Source of the DNA: Georgfuchsia toluolica
GTDB lineage: Bacteria > Pseudomonadota > Gammaproteobacteria > Burkholderiales > Rhodocyclaceae
DNA length: 64,000 nt
Direction: 5' to 3'
Assembly (NCBI RefSeq): GCF_907163265.1
Contig: NZ_CAJQUM010000001.1
Coordinates: 2,108,001 to 2,172,000 of the forward strand
The translations under genes and the position numbers were made by a program. The notes below the pieces were generated by a model, which had not been told where the DNA came from, did not search any database, and was given only the letters and a program-made list of their open reading frames with translations. Shown one piece after another: positions 28,155 to 36,797 of the stretch (positions within the stretch are counted from its first letter, which is position 1; each line of letters opens with the position of its first letter).

Positions 28155-28669
28155 GGCATTTCCTTTACGTGAGTTATAACGCGAGAATCATACTCCTGCG
28201 GCATCTACAGAATCAACCTGTTATTAGACACTTTAGGTAATTTTTGCCATGCATGCAAGGGCATTAATTGAAAATCATGCCGGTTATGGCTATGCCCCAA
28301 CAACTCAGTCCAGACCGAACAGCAGCAGCTTGGAGTCCTCGTTGGCAGTAATGACAATTTCCTGTTCCGTTCCAATCTTGGCTGCTGCGCTCGCATTGAG
28401 CATAATGTCATTAGTTCCAACACGCCTCAGCCTATCGCGTTTTCTTCGGATGTAAAAATTCTGCTCGTAGCGCGAGTTGCTCAATGAAGGCATGAGCCAC
28501 GATTGTTGCGGCGCGATCCGATAAAAATGACTCCAAATACGCATAACACTTGGATTTTCGCGGAAATACCGTTAGGCTTTGCCCCGTGTTGGTCAGTGTT
28601 GCAGGTCGGGGAGGCTCTGGGCCTGCACAGTTCGCCGCACTTTCTTTCCTCAACTCATAAGGACAATTT
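28155..28669. other. 515-base stretch without an intact gene
   Basis: This interval separates the XRE-like gene from the HU-like gene and is AT-richer than its surroundings. It holds one possible gene remnant (28305-28436, minus). The last part is the HU-like leader, with a good Shine-Dalgarno (ATAAGGACAA) just before the ATG. Open frames elsewhere in it have no recognisable features. Confidence 0.5.
28305..28436 (-). pseudogene. Possible remnant of a pirin/YhaK-type protein C-terminus
   Basis: The minus-strand frame reads VGTNDIMLNASAAAKIG then EIVITANEDSKLLLFGLD and stops. This resembles the last strand pairs of pirin-family bicupins, which typically end with an acidic ED-S/A-LLLFDL motif. 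No metal-binding His cluster or N-terminal domain is present upstream. If real it is a decayed fragment; chance similarity is possible. Confidence 0.35.
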
Positions 28670-29068
28670 ATGGCAACCAAACCGAAAACATCAAACAAAG
28701 CAAGCAAAAAACCGGCCGCCAAAAAGGCAGCTCCGAAAGCAGCGCCTGTCGTCAAACCGATCAAGGAAGCATTGACGAAGGCGGGACTGGTCACTCAACT
28801 GGCACAAGTATCCGGCGTGGAAGCAAAGGCCGTGAAAGCTGTTTTGGCCGCCCTGGAAGTTACGGCACTGGGCTCCGTCAGCAAAAAGGGCCTCGGCGCA
28901 TTCGTGCTGCCCGGCCTGCTCAAGGTCACAGCGCAGAATGTTCCGGCCAAAGCCAAGCGCTTCGGCAAGGACCCATTCACCGGCGTCGAACGCTGGTTCC
29001 CGGCCAAGCCGGCGAGCGTGCGCGTGAAGGTGCGGGCGCTCAAAAAACTGAAAGACGCAGCGCTTTGA
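28670..29068 (+). CDS. HU-family DNA-binding protein with a Lys/Ala/Pro-rich histone-like tail
   Basis: 132 residues. Residues 1-28 are a KPKTSNKASKKPAAKKAAPK-type basic tail like histone H1 or AlgP. From about residue 34 the HU/IHF fold follows: LTKAGLVTQLAQVSGVEAKA, then GSVSKKGLGAFVLPGLLKV and the DNA-arm region ending GVERWFPAKPASVRVKVRAL. It is larger than HU (90) because of the tail. It is likely a nucleoid protein that compacts or bridges DNA. Single gene with its own Shine-Dalgarno (AAGGAC). Confidence 0.88.
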   Translation: MATKPKTSNKASKKPAAKKAAPKAAPVVKPIKEALTKAGLVTQLAQVSGVEAKAVKAVLAALEVTALGSVSKKGLGAFVLPGLLKVTAQNVPAKAKRFGKDPFTGVERWFPAKPASVRVKVRALKKLKDAAL

Positions 29069-29104
29069 GAAATACCGTTTTCTAAACGTGGCACCACCCG
29101 GGGG

Positions 29105-29129
29105 CCGTTCGCGCTGAGTTTGTCGAAGC
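29105..29129 (+). repeat. Family-D half repeat
   Basis: CCGTTCGCGCTGAGTTTGTC followed by GAAGC matches the left arm of the inverted repeat inside murU (15249-15271). No complementary arm follows. It lies just downstream of the HU-like gene in a gap of about 230 bases that otherwise shows nothing. Confidence 0.65.
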
Positions 29130-29296
29130 AGCGGCGGCCTTCGCTAAACACAAGTCGAAGAGAAAAGTTGCATCTTGCAGAACGGCATGCACTGGGCCAG
29201 CGGTTAATGCCATCGCACTTGGTTTCCTGACTGCGCTGACGCAGCCAATGCCGGAAATCATCGGCAACAGAGCGCTGCTCTGGCACAATAGATGCA

Positions 29297-30370
29297 ATGA
29301 ACAAGCCGATTCCCTTCCATGAATTGCGCCGCGCACTGGTGATCAAGCTGCGTCACCATGGCGATGTGCTGCTGACTTCGCCGGTGTTGTCGGTGCTTAA
29401 AGCGCAGGTGCCGCAATGCAGGATCGATACGCTGGTGTATGCCGATACCGCGCCGATGCTGGCAGGCCACCCGGCACTCGACGAGATTCATACGATCGAC
29501 CGGCGCTGGAAACAACTCGGCATTATTGGACAAGCGGCGGCGGAATGGCATCTGCTTAAGCAACTACGCGCGCGGCAATACGACCTTGTGATCCACCTTA
29601 CCGAGCACCGCCGCGGTGCCTGGCTGACACGTCTCCTGGCGCCGCGCTTCAGCGTTGCACCCAAGATACCCAAACGCGGCCGGTTTTGGCGGAACAGTTT
29701 TTCGCATCACTATCACCTCGACAATCGTGGCTTGCGGCATGTGGTTGAATACAACCTCGATGCGCTGCGCGCATTGGGTATTCATCCCGCAGTCGAACAA
29801 CGCAAGCTGGTCATGGTGCCGGGCTTTGATGCCGAAACTCGCGTCACCGAATTGATGCGCAGCCATGAACTTGCCCCAAAAGGCTTTATCCATCTGCACC
29901 CCACGTCGCGCTGGCTATTCAAGTGCTGGCCGGCGGGGAAAACCGCCGCACTGATGGATGCGCTGCATGCGCAGGGTCACCGTCTGGTGCTCACCGCCGC
30001 ACCGGATGCCAAGGAGACAGGCTTGATCGCGGAGATCAAGGCAAAAACACAAACGCCATTTATCGATTTGTGCGGGCGGCTGTCGCTCAAGGAACTCGCC
30101 GCGCTGACAGCGCAGGCGCGGCTCTTCATCGGCGTCGATTCGGCGCCGATGCATATCGCCGCCGCGATGGGTACGCCAACTGTCGCACTGTTCGGTCCTT
30201 CCGGCGACAAGGAGTGGGGGCCGTGGCAAGTGCCGCATCGTGTCGTCACCACCGACCATACCTGCCGTCCCTGCGGACAGGACGGCTGCGGCGGCGGCAA
30301 AATCAGCGACTGCCTCGTCACGCTGCCAATGGAACAAGTGCTCAAGGCCGCGAACGAATTGCTGTCGTGA
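29297..30370 (+). CDS. Putative LPS core heptosyltransferase (GT9, RfaQ/WaaQ-like)
   Basis: 357 residues. GT9 enzymes transfer heptose from ADP-heptose to the inner LPS core on the cytoplasmic face of the inner membrane. N-terminal VIKLRHHGDVLLTSPVLSVL and the C-terminal nucleotide-binding FIGVDSAPMHIAAAMGTPTV then ALFGPSGDKEWGPW are characteristic. IHLHPTSRWLFKCWP is typical of the RfaQ (heptosyltransferase III) branch, which is an inference. A CxxC-like cluster near the end (CRPCGQDGC) is also typical. Directly after the stop is the remnant of a second glycosyltransferase gene, so the locus was once longer. Confidence 0.88.
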   Translation: MNKPIPFHELRRALVIKLRHHGDVLLTSPVLSVLKAQVPQCRIDTLVYADTAPMLAGHPALDEIHTIDRRWKQLGIIGQAAAEWHLLKQLRARQYDLVIHLTEHRRGAWLTRLLAPRFSVAPKIPKRGRFWRNSFSHHYHLDNRGLRHVVEYNLDALRALGIHPAVEQRKLVMVPGFDAETRVTELMRSHELAPKGFIHLHPTSRWLFKCWPAGKTAALMDALHAQGHRLVLTAAPDAKETGLIAEIKAKTQTPFIDLCGRLSLKELAALTAQARLFIGVDSAPMHIAAAMGTPTVALFGPSGDKEWGPWQVPHRVVTTDHTCRPCGQDGCGGGKISDCLVTLPMEQVLKAANELLS

Positions 30371-30380
30371 CGATGTTGAC

Positions 30381-30491
30381 ATGAAATTGGCGCTGGTCCG
30401 ACAGAAGTACAACCCCTTCGGCGGCGCCACCTGTGCTCTCGCCGACATGACGGCAACGATGACAGCGCTTTATCCTGAAAACCTCATTTGA
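30381..30491 (+). pseudogene. Truncated start of a GT4 (WaaG-like) glycosyltransferase gene
   Basis: The frame begins MKLALVRQKYNPFGGA, which matches the start of the intact GT4 at 44233-45411 (QLAVIRQRYTPYGGAERF). After GGA the similarity stops. The frame closes at 30491 inside a family-B repeat whose first bases encode the last residues. The rest of the gene (about 350 codons) is absent. It follows the heptosyltransferase by ten bases, as a core-region rfaG-type gene would. Confidence 0.6.
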
Positions 30492-30680
30492 ACCACGGCG
30501 ACACGGCGGGCATGAGCAAAGGAAATGACCACAGGGAATCACTGTGGGATCCCCGTGGGACGGCAGAAAATCGAAAGCTTGCCAATGGACCTCGTTTCAC
30601 CCGATGGGTGAGGCACCGCATGCCTGCCATGCCTTGTGTTTCCGCCGTGTCGCCGTGTTCGCCGTGGTGAATTGCTTTTT
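30474..30680. repeat. Family-B inverted repeat, copy B4 (CCACGGCGACACGGCG variant)
   Basis: The left arm 30491-30509 (AACCACGGCGACACGGCGG) and right arm 30642-30670 (CCGCCGTGTCGCCGTGTTCG...) are complementary. Outer words CCTGAAAACCTC and GTGAATTGCTTTTTCC match copy B3. It includes the word GATCCCCGTGGGACGG (E copy). The 333-base interval 30371-30703 holds only this element and the GT4 remnant. Confidence 0.75.
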
Positions 30681-30703
30681 CCAGGGTTATTCCTCGCTCG
30701 TTG

Positions 30704-31624
30704 CTATCTGATATTGCCGGGCATCAAGTCGCGCAGGCCGGCCGCCATATGCTGGCGGCACAACTCGATGAACTGCCGCGACGTCGCCGTGCGGTATTTC
30801 TGCTTGTGCACCAGGATGAAGAATTTTCTGTCCATCTTCAGGAATGGCGTCTTGAGCCGCACCAGGCTGCCGCGACGGAAGGCCTCACGCAGGGCGAGGC
30901 GCGAGATGCAGCCGATGCCCAGCCCCGACTCGACGGCGCGCTTGATGGCCTCGGTGTGTGAGAGCGCCAGCTTGATCTTTACCCCGGGCAGTACGCTGGC
31001 AACGGCGAGATCGAAGGTCTCGCGCGTGCCCGAACCGGGCTCGCGCACGATCCAGTCCGCCCTGGCCAGATCGGCCGCTGTCAGGCGGCGCTTGTTCGCC
31101 AGCGGGTGATTGGGTGCGGCGAACACTTCCAGCGCGTCATCACCCCAGGGTATGACATCGATATTGGGATGCTGGCAGCGCCCTTCAACCAGGCCGAGAT
31201 CCAGATCGAAACTCGCCACCTTGGCGATGATGTGTGCCGTGTTTTCGACATCGAGCGTGATCCTGCTGCCGGGATGACGTTGCATGAAGTCGCTCACGAT
31301 CAGGGTGCCGAGGTAATTGCCAATAGTGAGCGTAGCGCCGACTTGCAACTCGCCCGGCGCATCCTGCGCATGCAGCATGGCTTCCAGTTCGCGCGCTCGA
31401 TCGATCAACTCGGCGGCGCGTGGCAGCACCGAATTGCCCAACTCGTTGAGCCGGATGCGCTTGCCGACGCGGTCGAACAGCTGCGCATCAAACTGTCGTT
31501 CCAGTTCATTAAGCGCGGTACTGGCGGCCGATTGCGATAGCGTGAGTTGATCCGCCGCGCGCGACACATTCTGGTGGCGGGCGACGGCAACAAAGATTTC
31601 AAGCTGGCGCAAGGTCAGTTTCAT
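30704..31624 (-). CDS. LysR-family transcriptional regulator, divergent from fpr
   Basis: 306 residues, the family length. The N-terminal winged helix-turn-helix contains RQLEIFVAVARHQNVSRAAD and SQSAASTALNELERQ. The periplasmic-binding-protein-like effector domain runs from about residue 92 (LQVGATLTIGNYLG). It is divergent from ferredoxin-NADP reductase with a 112-base gap holding a clear dyad. This is similar in layout to FinR/fprA of pseudomonads, where the LysR protein activates fpr under oxidative stress; the same role here is inference. Confidence 0.9.
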   Translation of the reverse strand: MKLTLRQLEIFVAVARHQNVSRAADQLTLSQSAASTALNELERQFDAQLFDRVGKRIRLNELGNSVLPRAAELIDRARELEAMLHAQDAPGELQVGATLTIGNYLGTLIVSDFMQRHPGSRITLDVENTAHIIAKVASFDLDLGLVEGRCQHPNIDVIPWGDDALEVFAAPNHPLANKRRLTAADLARADWIVREPGSGTRETFDLAVASVLPGVKIKLALSHTEAIKRAVESGLGIGCISRLALREAFRRGSLVRLKTPFLKMDRKFFILVHKQKYRTATSRQFIELCRQHMAAGLRDLMPGNIR

Positions 31625-31633
31625 CGCGGCTTT

Positions 31634-31665
31634 ATTATCTATTTATTGGATAGATATTATCTATA
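31634..31665. promoter_or_regulatory. Candidate LysR operator between lysR-type gene and fpr
   Basis: TATCTA (31636-31641) and TAGATA (31651-31656) form a dyad with a nine-base centre and fit the T-N11-A rule for LysR proteins. ATTATCTAT occurs at 31634 and again at 31656, a direct repeat about two helical turns apart. The segment is very AT-rich in an otherwise GC-rich region, and lies just upstream of the regulator start. The -35 for fpr may overlap it. Confidence 0.55.
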
Positions 31666-31736
31666 TTAATCTATTTACCGGGTACATTGAACCGGTTAAG
31701 ATGACGCTTGTCCAATTGCTGCGTGGGAGATTCATC

Positions 31737-32513
31737 ATGGCCGCCGTAGGCACCGAACGCGTTTTGAGCGTACATCACTGGAACGACAGCCTGTTCAGCT
31801 TCACTACCAGCCGCGACCCGGGGCTGCGTTTCGAGAACGGGCATTTCGTCATGGTCGGCCTCGAAGTCGAGGGCCGGCCGCTGATGCGTGCCTACAGCAT
31901 CGCCAGCGCCAATCATGACGAGTTTCTCGAATTCTTCAGCATCAAGGTGCAGGACGGCCCACTGACTTCGCGCTTGCGGCATCTCAAACCCGGCGACCCG
32001 GTCCTGGTCGGTCGCAAGCCCATCGGCACGCTGACCCTGCACGATCTGCTGCCGGGCAAGCATCTATACCTGTTTTCCACGGGCACCGGGCTGGCGCCGT
32101 TTCTCAGCATCATCAAGGATCCGGAAACCTACCAGCGCTTCGAGAAAGTCGTGCTCGTCCACGGCGTTCGCCAGATTGACGAACTCGCCTACAAGGATGT
32201 GATTACCGAGGAACTGCCGTCGAACGAATACTTTGGCGAAGACGTGCGGCGGAAGCTGATCTATTACCCCACGGTGACGCGCGAGCCGTTCCGCAACCGC
32301 GGCCGTCTCACCGACCTGATCGAGAGCGGCAAACTGTTCGAGGATATCGGCCTGCCCGCACTCGATCCCGCCGTCGACCGCGCCATGATCTGCGGCAGCC
32401 CGACCATGCTCAAAGACGCCAGCGCCTTGTTGGATGCGCGCGGCTTCAAGATTTCGCGGCACATCGGCGCGCCGGGCGACTACGTCATTGAACGTGCTTT
32501 CGTGGAGAAATGA
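31737..32513 (+). CDS. fpr: Ferredoxin--NADP+ reductase Fpr
   Basis: 258 residues, the size of bacterial subclass II Fpr. FAD binding shows RAYSIASAN (RxYS) and the GPLTSRL segment. NADPH binding shows LYLFSTGTGLAPFLSI and MICGSPTMLKD. The C-terminus VIERAFVEK ends in the basic/aromatic tail typical of proteobacterial Fpr. The start is ATG 31737 with Shine-Dalgarno GTGGGAGA; an earlier in-frame start is less likely. It exchanges electrons between NADPH and ferredoxin or flavodoxin. Confidence 0.95.
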   Translation: MAAVGTERVLSVHHWNDSLFSFTTSRDPGLRFENGHFVMVGLEVEGRPLMRAYSIASANHDEFLEFFSIKVQDGPLTSRLRHLKPGDPVLVGRKPIGTLTLHDLLPGKHLYLFSTGTGLAPFLSIIKDPETYQRFEKVVLVHGVRQIDELAYKDVITEELPSNEYFGEDVRRKLIYYPTVTREPFRNRGRLTDLIESGKLFEDIGLPALDPAVDRAMICGSPTMLKDASALLDARGFKISRHIGAPGDYVIERAFVEK

Positions 32514-32546
32514 TTGCTGGCTGACGCCTTATTCCAGACAGGCCCT

Positions 32547-33827
32547 TTACAACCGCCACACACCGATCCCAGCCGCCTTCAAGCGGGCAGCATCGAACAT
32601 TGCCTTTACATCGATGAATGCGCCCTGCTTGACAAGTTTCTTGGTGAAATCCTCGATGTCCAGATTCAGGTAACTTCGATGCGCCACCGCTGCCACGATT
32701 GCATCGGCGCACGGAAGATCCTCCCATGCCCACAGGCGAATACCATATTCCTGCATGGCCTCCCCGGGATCGGCTTCGGGATCGTGGACAAAGACCTCGA
32801 TCCCGTAGCTCAGCAATTCCTTAATGATATCCATCACCTTTGAATTGCGTAGATCGGCGCAGTTCTCCTTGAAGGTCAAGCCGAGGATATTGACCTTGGC
32901 GCCTTTTACATAACAGCCTGCGGCAATCATCTGCTTCACCGCCTGCTCGGCGATGTACTTGCCCATGCCATCATTGATGCGGCGGCCGGCGGTGATTACC
33001 TGTGTGTGGTAGCCCAGGGTATCCGCCTTGTGCGTCAGGTAATAGGGATCAACCCCGATGCAGTGTCCGCCCACCAGGCCGGGCTTGAACTTGAGGAAAT
33101 TCCACTTCGTGCCCGCCGCTTCGAGTACTTCGGTGGTATCGATGCCGATCTTGTTGAAGATGATTGCCAGTTCGTTCATCAGCGCAATATTCAGATCGCG
33201 TTGGGTGTTTTCAATGACCTTGCAGGCTTCGGCGGCCTTGATGCTGCTGCAGCGGTACACGCCGGGCTGAACCACCCTTTCGTACAAGGCCGCGATCCTG
33301 TCCAGCGTAGCCGGAGTATCGCCGGCGACAACCTTGACCACATTGGTCAGCATGTGTTCCCTGTCTCCGGGGTTGATGCGCTCAGGCGAATAACCCACGA
33401 AAAAATCGCGCTTCCACTGCATGCCGGATGCCTGCTCCAGAACGGGGATGCAGACTTCTTCCGTCGCGCCGGGATAGACAGTGGACTCGTACACTATGGT
33501 CGCCCCCTTCTTCATGTGGCGTCCGACCGACTCGCTGGCGCCGATCAGCGGGGCAAAGTCCGGCTGATGCGCGTCATCCACGGGCGTCGGGACCGCCACA
33601 AGGATGAAATCGGCCTGCGCGAGAGCATGGGGATCCGTGCTGTACTCGGCATGAATCGCAGCGCGCATTGCCTCATCCGGAATCTCGTGAGACGGATCCT
33701 TTCCCCTTTTGCAACTCAACGCCTTGTCTTCGGAGATATCAAACCCGATAGTCCGGGTCATTTTGCCGAACTCGATAACCAGCGGCAAGCCAACATAACC
33801 CAGACCAACCACACCAACAGTATTCAT
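32547..33827 (-). CDS. TviB/WbpO-type UDP-N-acetylhexosamine 6-dehydrogenase
   Basis: A 426-residue UDP-sugar dehydrogenase that oxidises UDP-GlcNAc or UDP-GalNAc to the uronic acid for O-antigen or capsule. The NAD fold is GLGYVGLPLVIEFG at the start. VPTPVDDAHQPD, ESTVYPGATEEVC and FVGYSPERINPGD are typical of the TviB/WbpO branch. The catalytic cysteine lies in GGHCIGVDPYYLTHKA. The ATG at 33827 follows AAAGGATAT. No epimerase of the TviC type is adjacent. It stands alone, divergent from msbA. Confidence 0.93.
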   Translation of the reverse strand: MNTVGVVGLGYVGLPLVIEFGKMTRTIGFDISEDKALSCKRGKDPSHEIPDEAMRAAIHAEYSTDPHALAQADFILVAVPTPVDDAHQPDFAPLIGASESVGRHMKKGATIVYESTVYPGATEEVCIPVLEQASGMQWKRDFFVGYSPERINPGDREHMLTNVVKVVAGDTPATLDRIAALYERVVQPGVYRCSSIKAAEACKVIENTQRDLNIALMNELAIIFNKIGIDTTEVLEAAGTKWNFLKFKPGLVGGHCIGVDPYYLTHKADTLGYHTQVITAGRRINDGMGKYIAEQAVKQMIAAGCYVKGAKVNILGLTFKENCADLRNSKVMDIIKELLSYGIEVFVHDPEADPGEAMQEYGIRLWAWEDLPCADAIVAAVAHRSYLNLDIEDFTKKLVKQGAFIDVKAMFDAARLKAAGIGVWRL

Positions 33828-33977
33828 GCCATATCCTTTTTCAGCGCCCATCACAAAATCCGGTGCGCCGCGAGTATGCCACGCCCCGAGTCCAGCACGC
33901 CAATGACGGAAGCAGAAGCCGCGTTCTACGCAATCGAAAGCACAGGGCTGCCGATATATCTCCCTGACGGTGGCGGC

Positions 33978-33983
33978 TATAAT
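33978..33983 (+). promoter_or_regulatory. Possible -10 box (TATAAT) for msbA
   Basis: A perfect TATAAT lies 41 bases before the msbA ATG in the divergent tviB-msbA gap. No good -35 is found 16-18 bases upstream, so the call is tentative. Confidence 0.35.
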
Positions 33984-34023
33984 TCGCCGTCCGCGTTTTG
34001 TTCCGGCCATGCCGGGCCTCCCT

Positions 34024-35778
34024 ATGATGCCTACCACCCACTCGGGCATTCTTTATCGCCGCCTGCTGGGCTACGTGCGGCCCTACTGGAAGATGCTCGC
34101 GGCGGCGATGCTGATGACAGCGATCACCGCTTCCACCGAGTGGATGCTGCCGGCACTATTGAAGCTGCTGCTCGACAAGGGCTTCTCCGGCAAGGCGCCG
34201 CAATACCTGTATCTTGCCCCGGCGGCCATCGTCGGCCTGTTTGTCGTGCGCGGCCTATTGGGCTATATCGGTTCCTACGGCCTGTCCTGGGTATCGAATC
34301 AGATCATCTTCGACATTCGCGGCAAGATGTTCGAGTGCATCATGCGCCTGCCGACCGGCTACCTGCATGACAACCCGTCGAGCCGCCTGATCACGCGCGT
34401 TTCCAATGACGTGAATAACGTTGCCGCCGCTGCAACATCGGTCATCGGCACGGCCCTGAGCAACAGCTTTTCCGTCATTGGGTTGGTGGGTTTCCTGCTC
34501 TACAGCAACTGGAAACTGACATTCCTGATGGCGGTAGTAGCGCCGCCGATGGCGTTTGTCGTGCGCACTTTCAGCAGGCGCATGCGTTCGATGAGCCACG
34601 CCAGCCAGGAAGGCATAGCGGCCATGACGCAGATCCTGCAGGAAAGCATCGACGGACACAAGGTAGTCAAGGTGTATGGCGGCGAGGTACAGGAGGTGAA
34701 ACGTTTCGGCGCAATCAACAACAGCCTGCGCCGCTATGCTATCCGGCAAAACATCGCCGCCTCCGCGACCGTTCCGCTGGTGCAAATTTTCGCCTCCTTC
34801 GCCGTGGCCTTCGTCGTCTATCTTGCGCTGTCGCAGAGCACCACCGATGGTATGACGGCAGGCGGTTTCATGTCTTTCATCACGGCCATGATGATGATGC
34901 TATCGCCGATGAAGAGCCTGGCCGACATTAATGCACCGCTGCAACGCGGTCTGGCCGCGGCCGAAAGCGTATTCACCCTGCTTGACGAAAAACCCGAAGA
35001 TGACCGGGGCAGGCACGAATTCGCCCGCGCCTCGGGCCGCATCGTGATGGAGGGCGTGCGCTTCCGCTATCCGGGCGCCGAACGCGAGGCCCTCACCGGC
35101 ATTGATCTCGTCATCGAGCCGGGTCAAACCGTGGCGCTGGTCGGTCCCTCGGGCGGTGGCAAGACTACGCTGGCGAATCTGTTACCGCGCTTTTATCATG
35201 CGACTGCGGGCCGCATTATGCTGGACGGCTACGACCTCGAAGAACTGAAACTCTCCAGCCTGCGCGCCAACATCGCGCTGGTGAGCCAGGATGTCGTGCT
35301 GTTCGACGACAGCATCGCCAATAACATTGCCTACGGCAGCCTGGCGACCACGTCGCGCGCCGACGTTGAAGCCGCTGCCCGCGCCGCGTATGCGCACGAT
35401 TTCATAGCCGCCATGCCGCAAGGCTATGACACGCTGATCGGCGAGAACGGCGTGCGCCTGTCCGGCGGCCAGCGCCAGCGCCTCGCCATCGCACGCGCAC
35501 TGCTGAAGAACGCGCCGATCCTGATTCTCGACGAAGCCACCTCGGCGCTGGATTCGGAATCGGAACGCCAGGTGCAGGCCGCACTGGAACATCTGATGGC
35601 TGACCGTACCACGCTGGTGATCGCGCATCGCCTGTCGACGATTGAAGGCGCCGGCAAGATTGTCGCACTGGAACATGGGTGTGTGATGGAACAGGGTACA
35701 CATGCCGAATTACTCGCCAACAATGGTCTCTATGCCAAGCTGTACCGCATGCAATATGCGCTGGAACACGCAGCGTGA
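34024..35778 (+). CDS. msbA: Lipid A export ABC transporter MsbA
   Basis: MsbA flips lipid A-core across the inner membrane. It has 584 residues with six transmembrane helices (about 20-310) and a C-terminal ATPase. Walker A is GPSGGGKTT, the signature LSGGQRQRLAIARALL, Walker B ILILDEATSALD and the H-loop VIAHRLS. Two adjacent ATGs (34024, 34027) are possible starts. It stands beside the LPS genes but is single on its strand, followed after 89 bases by a glycosyltransferase-like gene. Confidence 0.95.
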   Translation: MMPTTHSGILYRRLLGYVRPYWKMLAAAMLMTAITASTEWMLPALLKLLLDKGFSGKAPQYLYLAPAAIVGLFVVRGLLGYIGSYGLSWVSNQIIFDIRGKMFECIMRLPTGYLHDNPSSRLITRVSNDVNNVAAAATSVIGTALSNSFSVIGLVGFLLYSNWKLTFLMAVVAPPMAFVVRTFSRRMRSMSHASQEGIAAMTQILQESIDGHKVVKVYGGEVQEVKRFGAINNSLRRYAIRQNIAASATVPLVQIFASFAVAFVVYLALSQSTTDGMTAGGFMSFITAMMMMLSPMKSLADINAPLQRGLAAAESVFTLLDEKPEDDRGRHEFARASGRIVMEGVRFRYPGAEREALTGIDLVIEPGQTVALVGPSGGGKTTLANLLPRFYHATAGRIMLDGYDLEELKLSSLRANIALVSQDVVLFDDSIANNIAYGSLATTSRADVEAAARAAYAHDFIAAMPQGYDTLIGENGVRLSGGQRQRLAIARALLKNAPILILDEATSALDSESERQVQAALEHLMADRTTLVIAHRLSTIEGAGKIVALEHGCVMEQGTHAELLANNGLYAKLYRMQYALEHAA

Positions 35779-35867
35779 TGGTCGCCACACAGAAGTAAAC
35801 CGCGGCAGGGAAAGCAGGAAAGCCGTATCCTCAATGAAATGCTGGCCTGAGTGCAGGATGTTTTCAA

Positions 35868-36797
35868 TTGACTGAGATAGCCCAATCAGGTTCTGGAGAT
35901 GCGTCACAGAACTATTATCTTGCCTATTTGACTGCCAACGATGGTCGGGACTTCAGCATCGACTATCTGAATTTCCGCAACATGGCGCGACACCCCCCTG
36001 GGGTACCGTGCGTGGAAGTCACCATTGCCATCAGCCAGGTCCGACCTTTCTCTTCCGCCGATGCGCGGCAAATCTCCTCCTTGGTGCATCTCGCCTCCTC
36101 CGTACCGTGGCTTCGGGTGCGGACAGTGATCTGGAAAGGCAATATTGGCAGGGATTTCAGTTCTGCCGAGGCGTGTCTTCGATCCCTGGCCGAAAGCGCG
36201 TACGATGATGATTTCGTGTTGATTCGCAACCGCAGTGGCTACGGTCCCTTTTCTGGCGGCTGGTATTCCGTTTATATCGACCAGTTTCGCCGGCATGCCA
36301 ATTCCGGTCTGGTTGGAAGCACCATGCATCTCAGCGGCCCGCCAAACATGCCGCAAGGAATGGACCCGCGCCATGTTCAGACCTACGTTTATCTGAGCCA
36401 GTGGCGCCATTTCAGCTCATTGCTTGCCGATTTTCCCGGCAGGCAATGTACCGACAGCCCGGGGGCGATCCTGTATGGAGAACTTGGACTCAGCCACCGT
36501 ATCATGGCTCAGGGCCTGAGTCTGTCGTGCCTGCATTGGCCGGAGCATGTTTTCACTTCCAAGAGTAGCGATGATCCGGCGCTGCCTCTGGAGGACATCA
36601 AGTCCAAAGTTGCGGGGTTGCCGTTTCGCTACAAGTTTCCAGCCTATCGACGCGCCTTTACACCGCAGTTGCTGCGTTTGTTTTGGATGTTTGCGACATA
36701 TATGCCATGGTTTTGGCGAAGAACGCCGACAGCTTCTCCCCGGCAACTGCATTTAAATGACTACGATAGTTTCGTGAGCACTTCGTGTCGAATCTGA
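35868..36797 (+). CDS. Putative glycosyltransferase-like protein (rhamnan-synthesis/GT-A-like family)
   Basis: 309 residues, probably from TTG 35868 (weak AGGA upstream; the frame is closed at 35837, and no ATG lies before codon 39). The central part WKGNIGRDFSSAEACLRSLA followed by DDDFVLIRNRSGYGPF and GWYSVYIDQF recalls proteins in which an N.G.D patch and an asparagine-serine strand form the nucleotide-sugar site. HVQTYVYLSQ and GELGLSHRIMAQG follow in the usual order. The fold is an inference. Its end overlaps the start of the next gene by 13 bases, so they are likely co-translated. AT content is higher than in msbA. Confidence 0.65.
   Translation: MTEIAQSGSGDASQNYYLAYLTANDGRDFSIDYLNFRNMARHPPGVPCVEVTIAISQVRPFSSADARQISSLVHLASSVPWLRVRTVIWKGNIGRDFSSAEACLRSLAESAYDDDFVLIRNRSGYGPFSGGWYSVYIDQFRRHANSGLVGSTMHLSGPPNMPQGMDPRHVQTYVYLSQWRHFSSLLADFPGRQCTDSPGAILYGELGLSHRIMAQGLSLSCLHWPEHVFTSKSSDDPALPLEDIKSKVAGLPFRYKFPAYRRAFTPQLLRLFWMFATYMPWFWRRTPTASPRQLHLNDYDSFVSTSCRI

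Noticed and set aside
33006-34370. A 454-codon plus-strand frame across the tviB-like gene and msbA
   Set aside because: It lies antisense to the dehydrogenase and out of frame with MsbA; both real genes have full motif sets.
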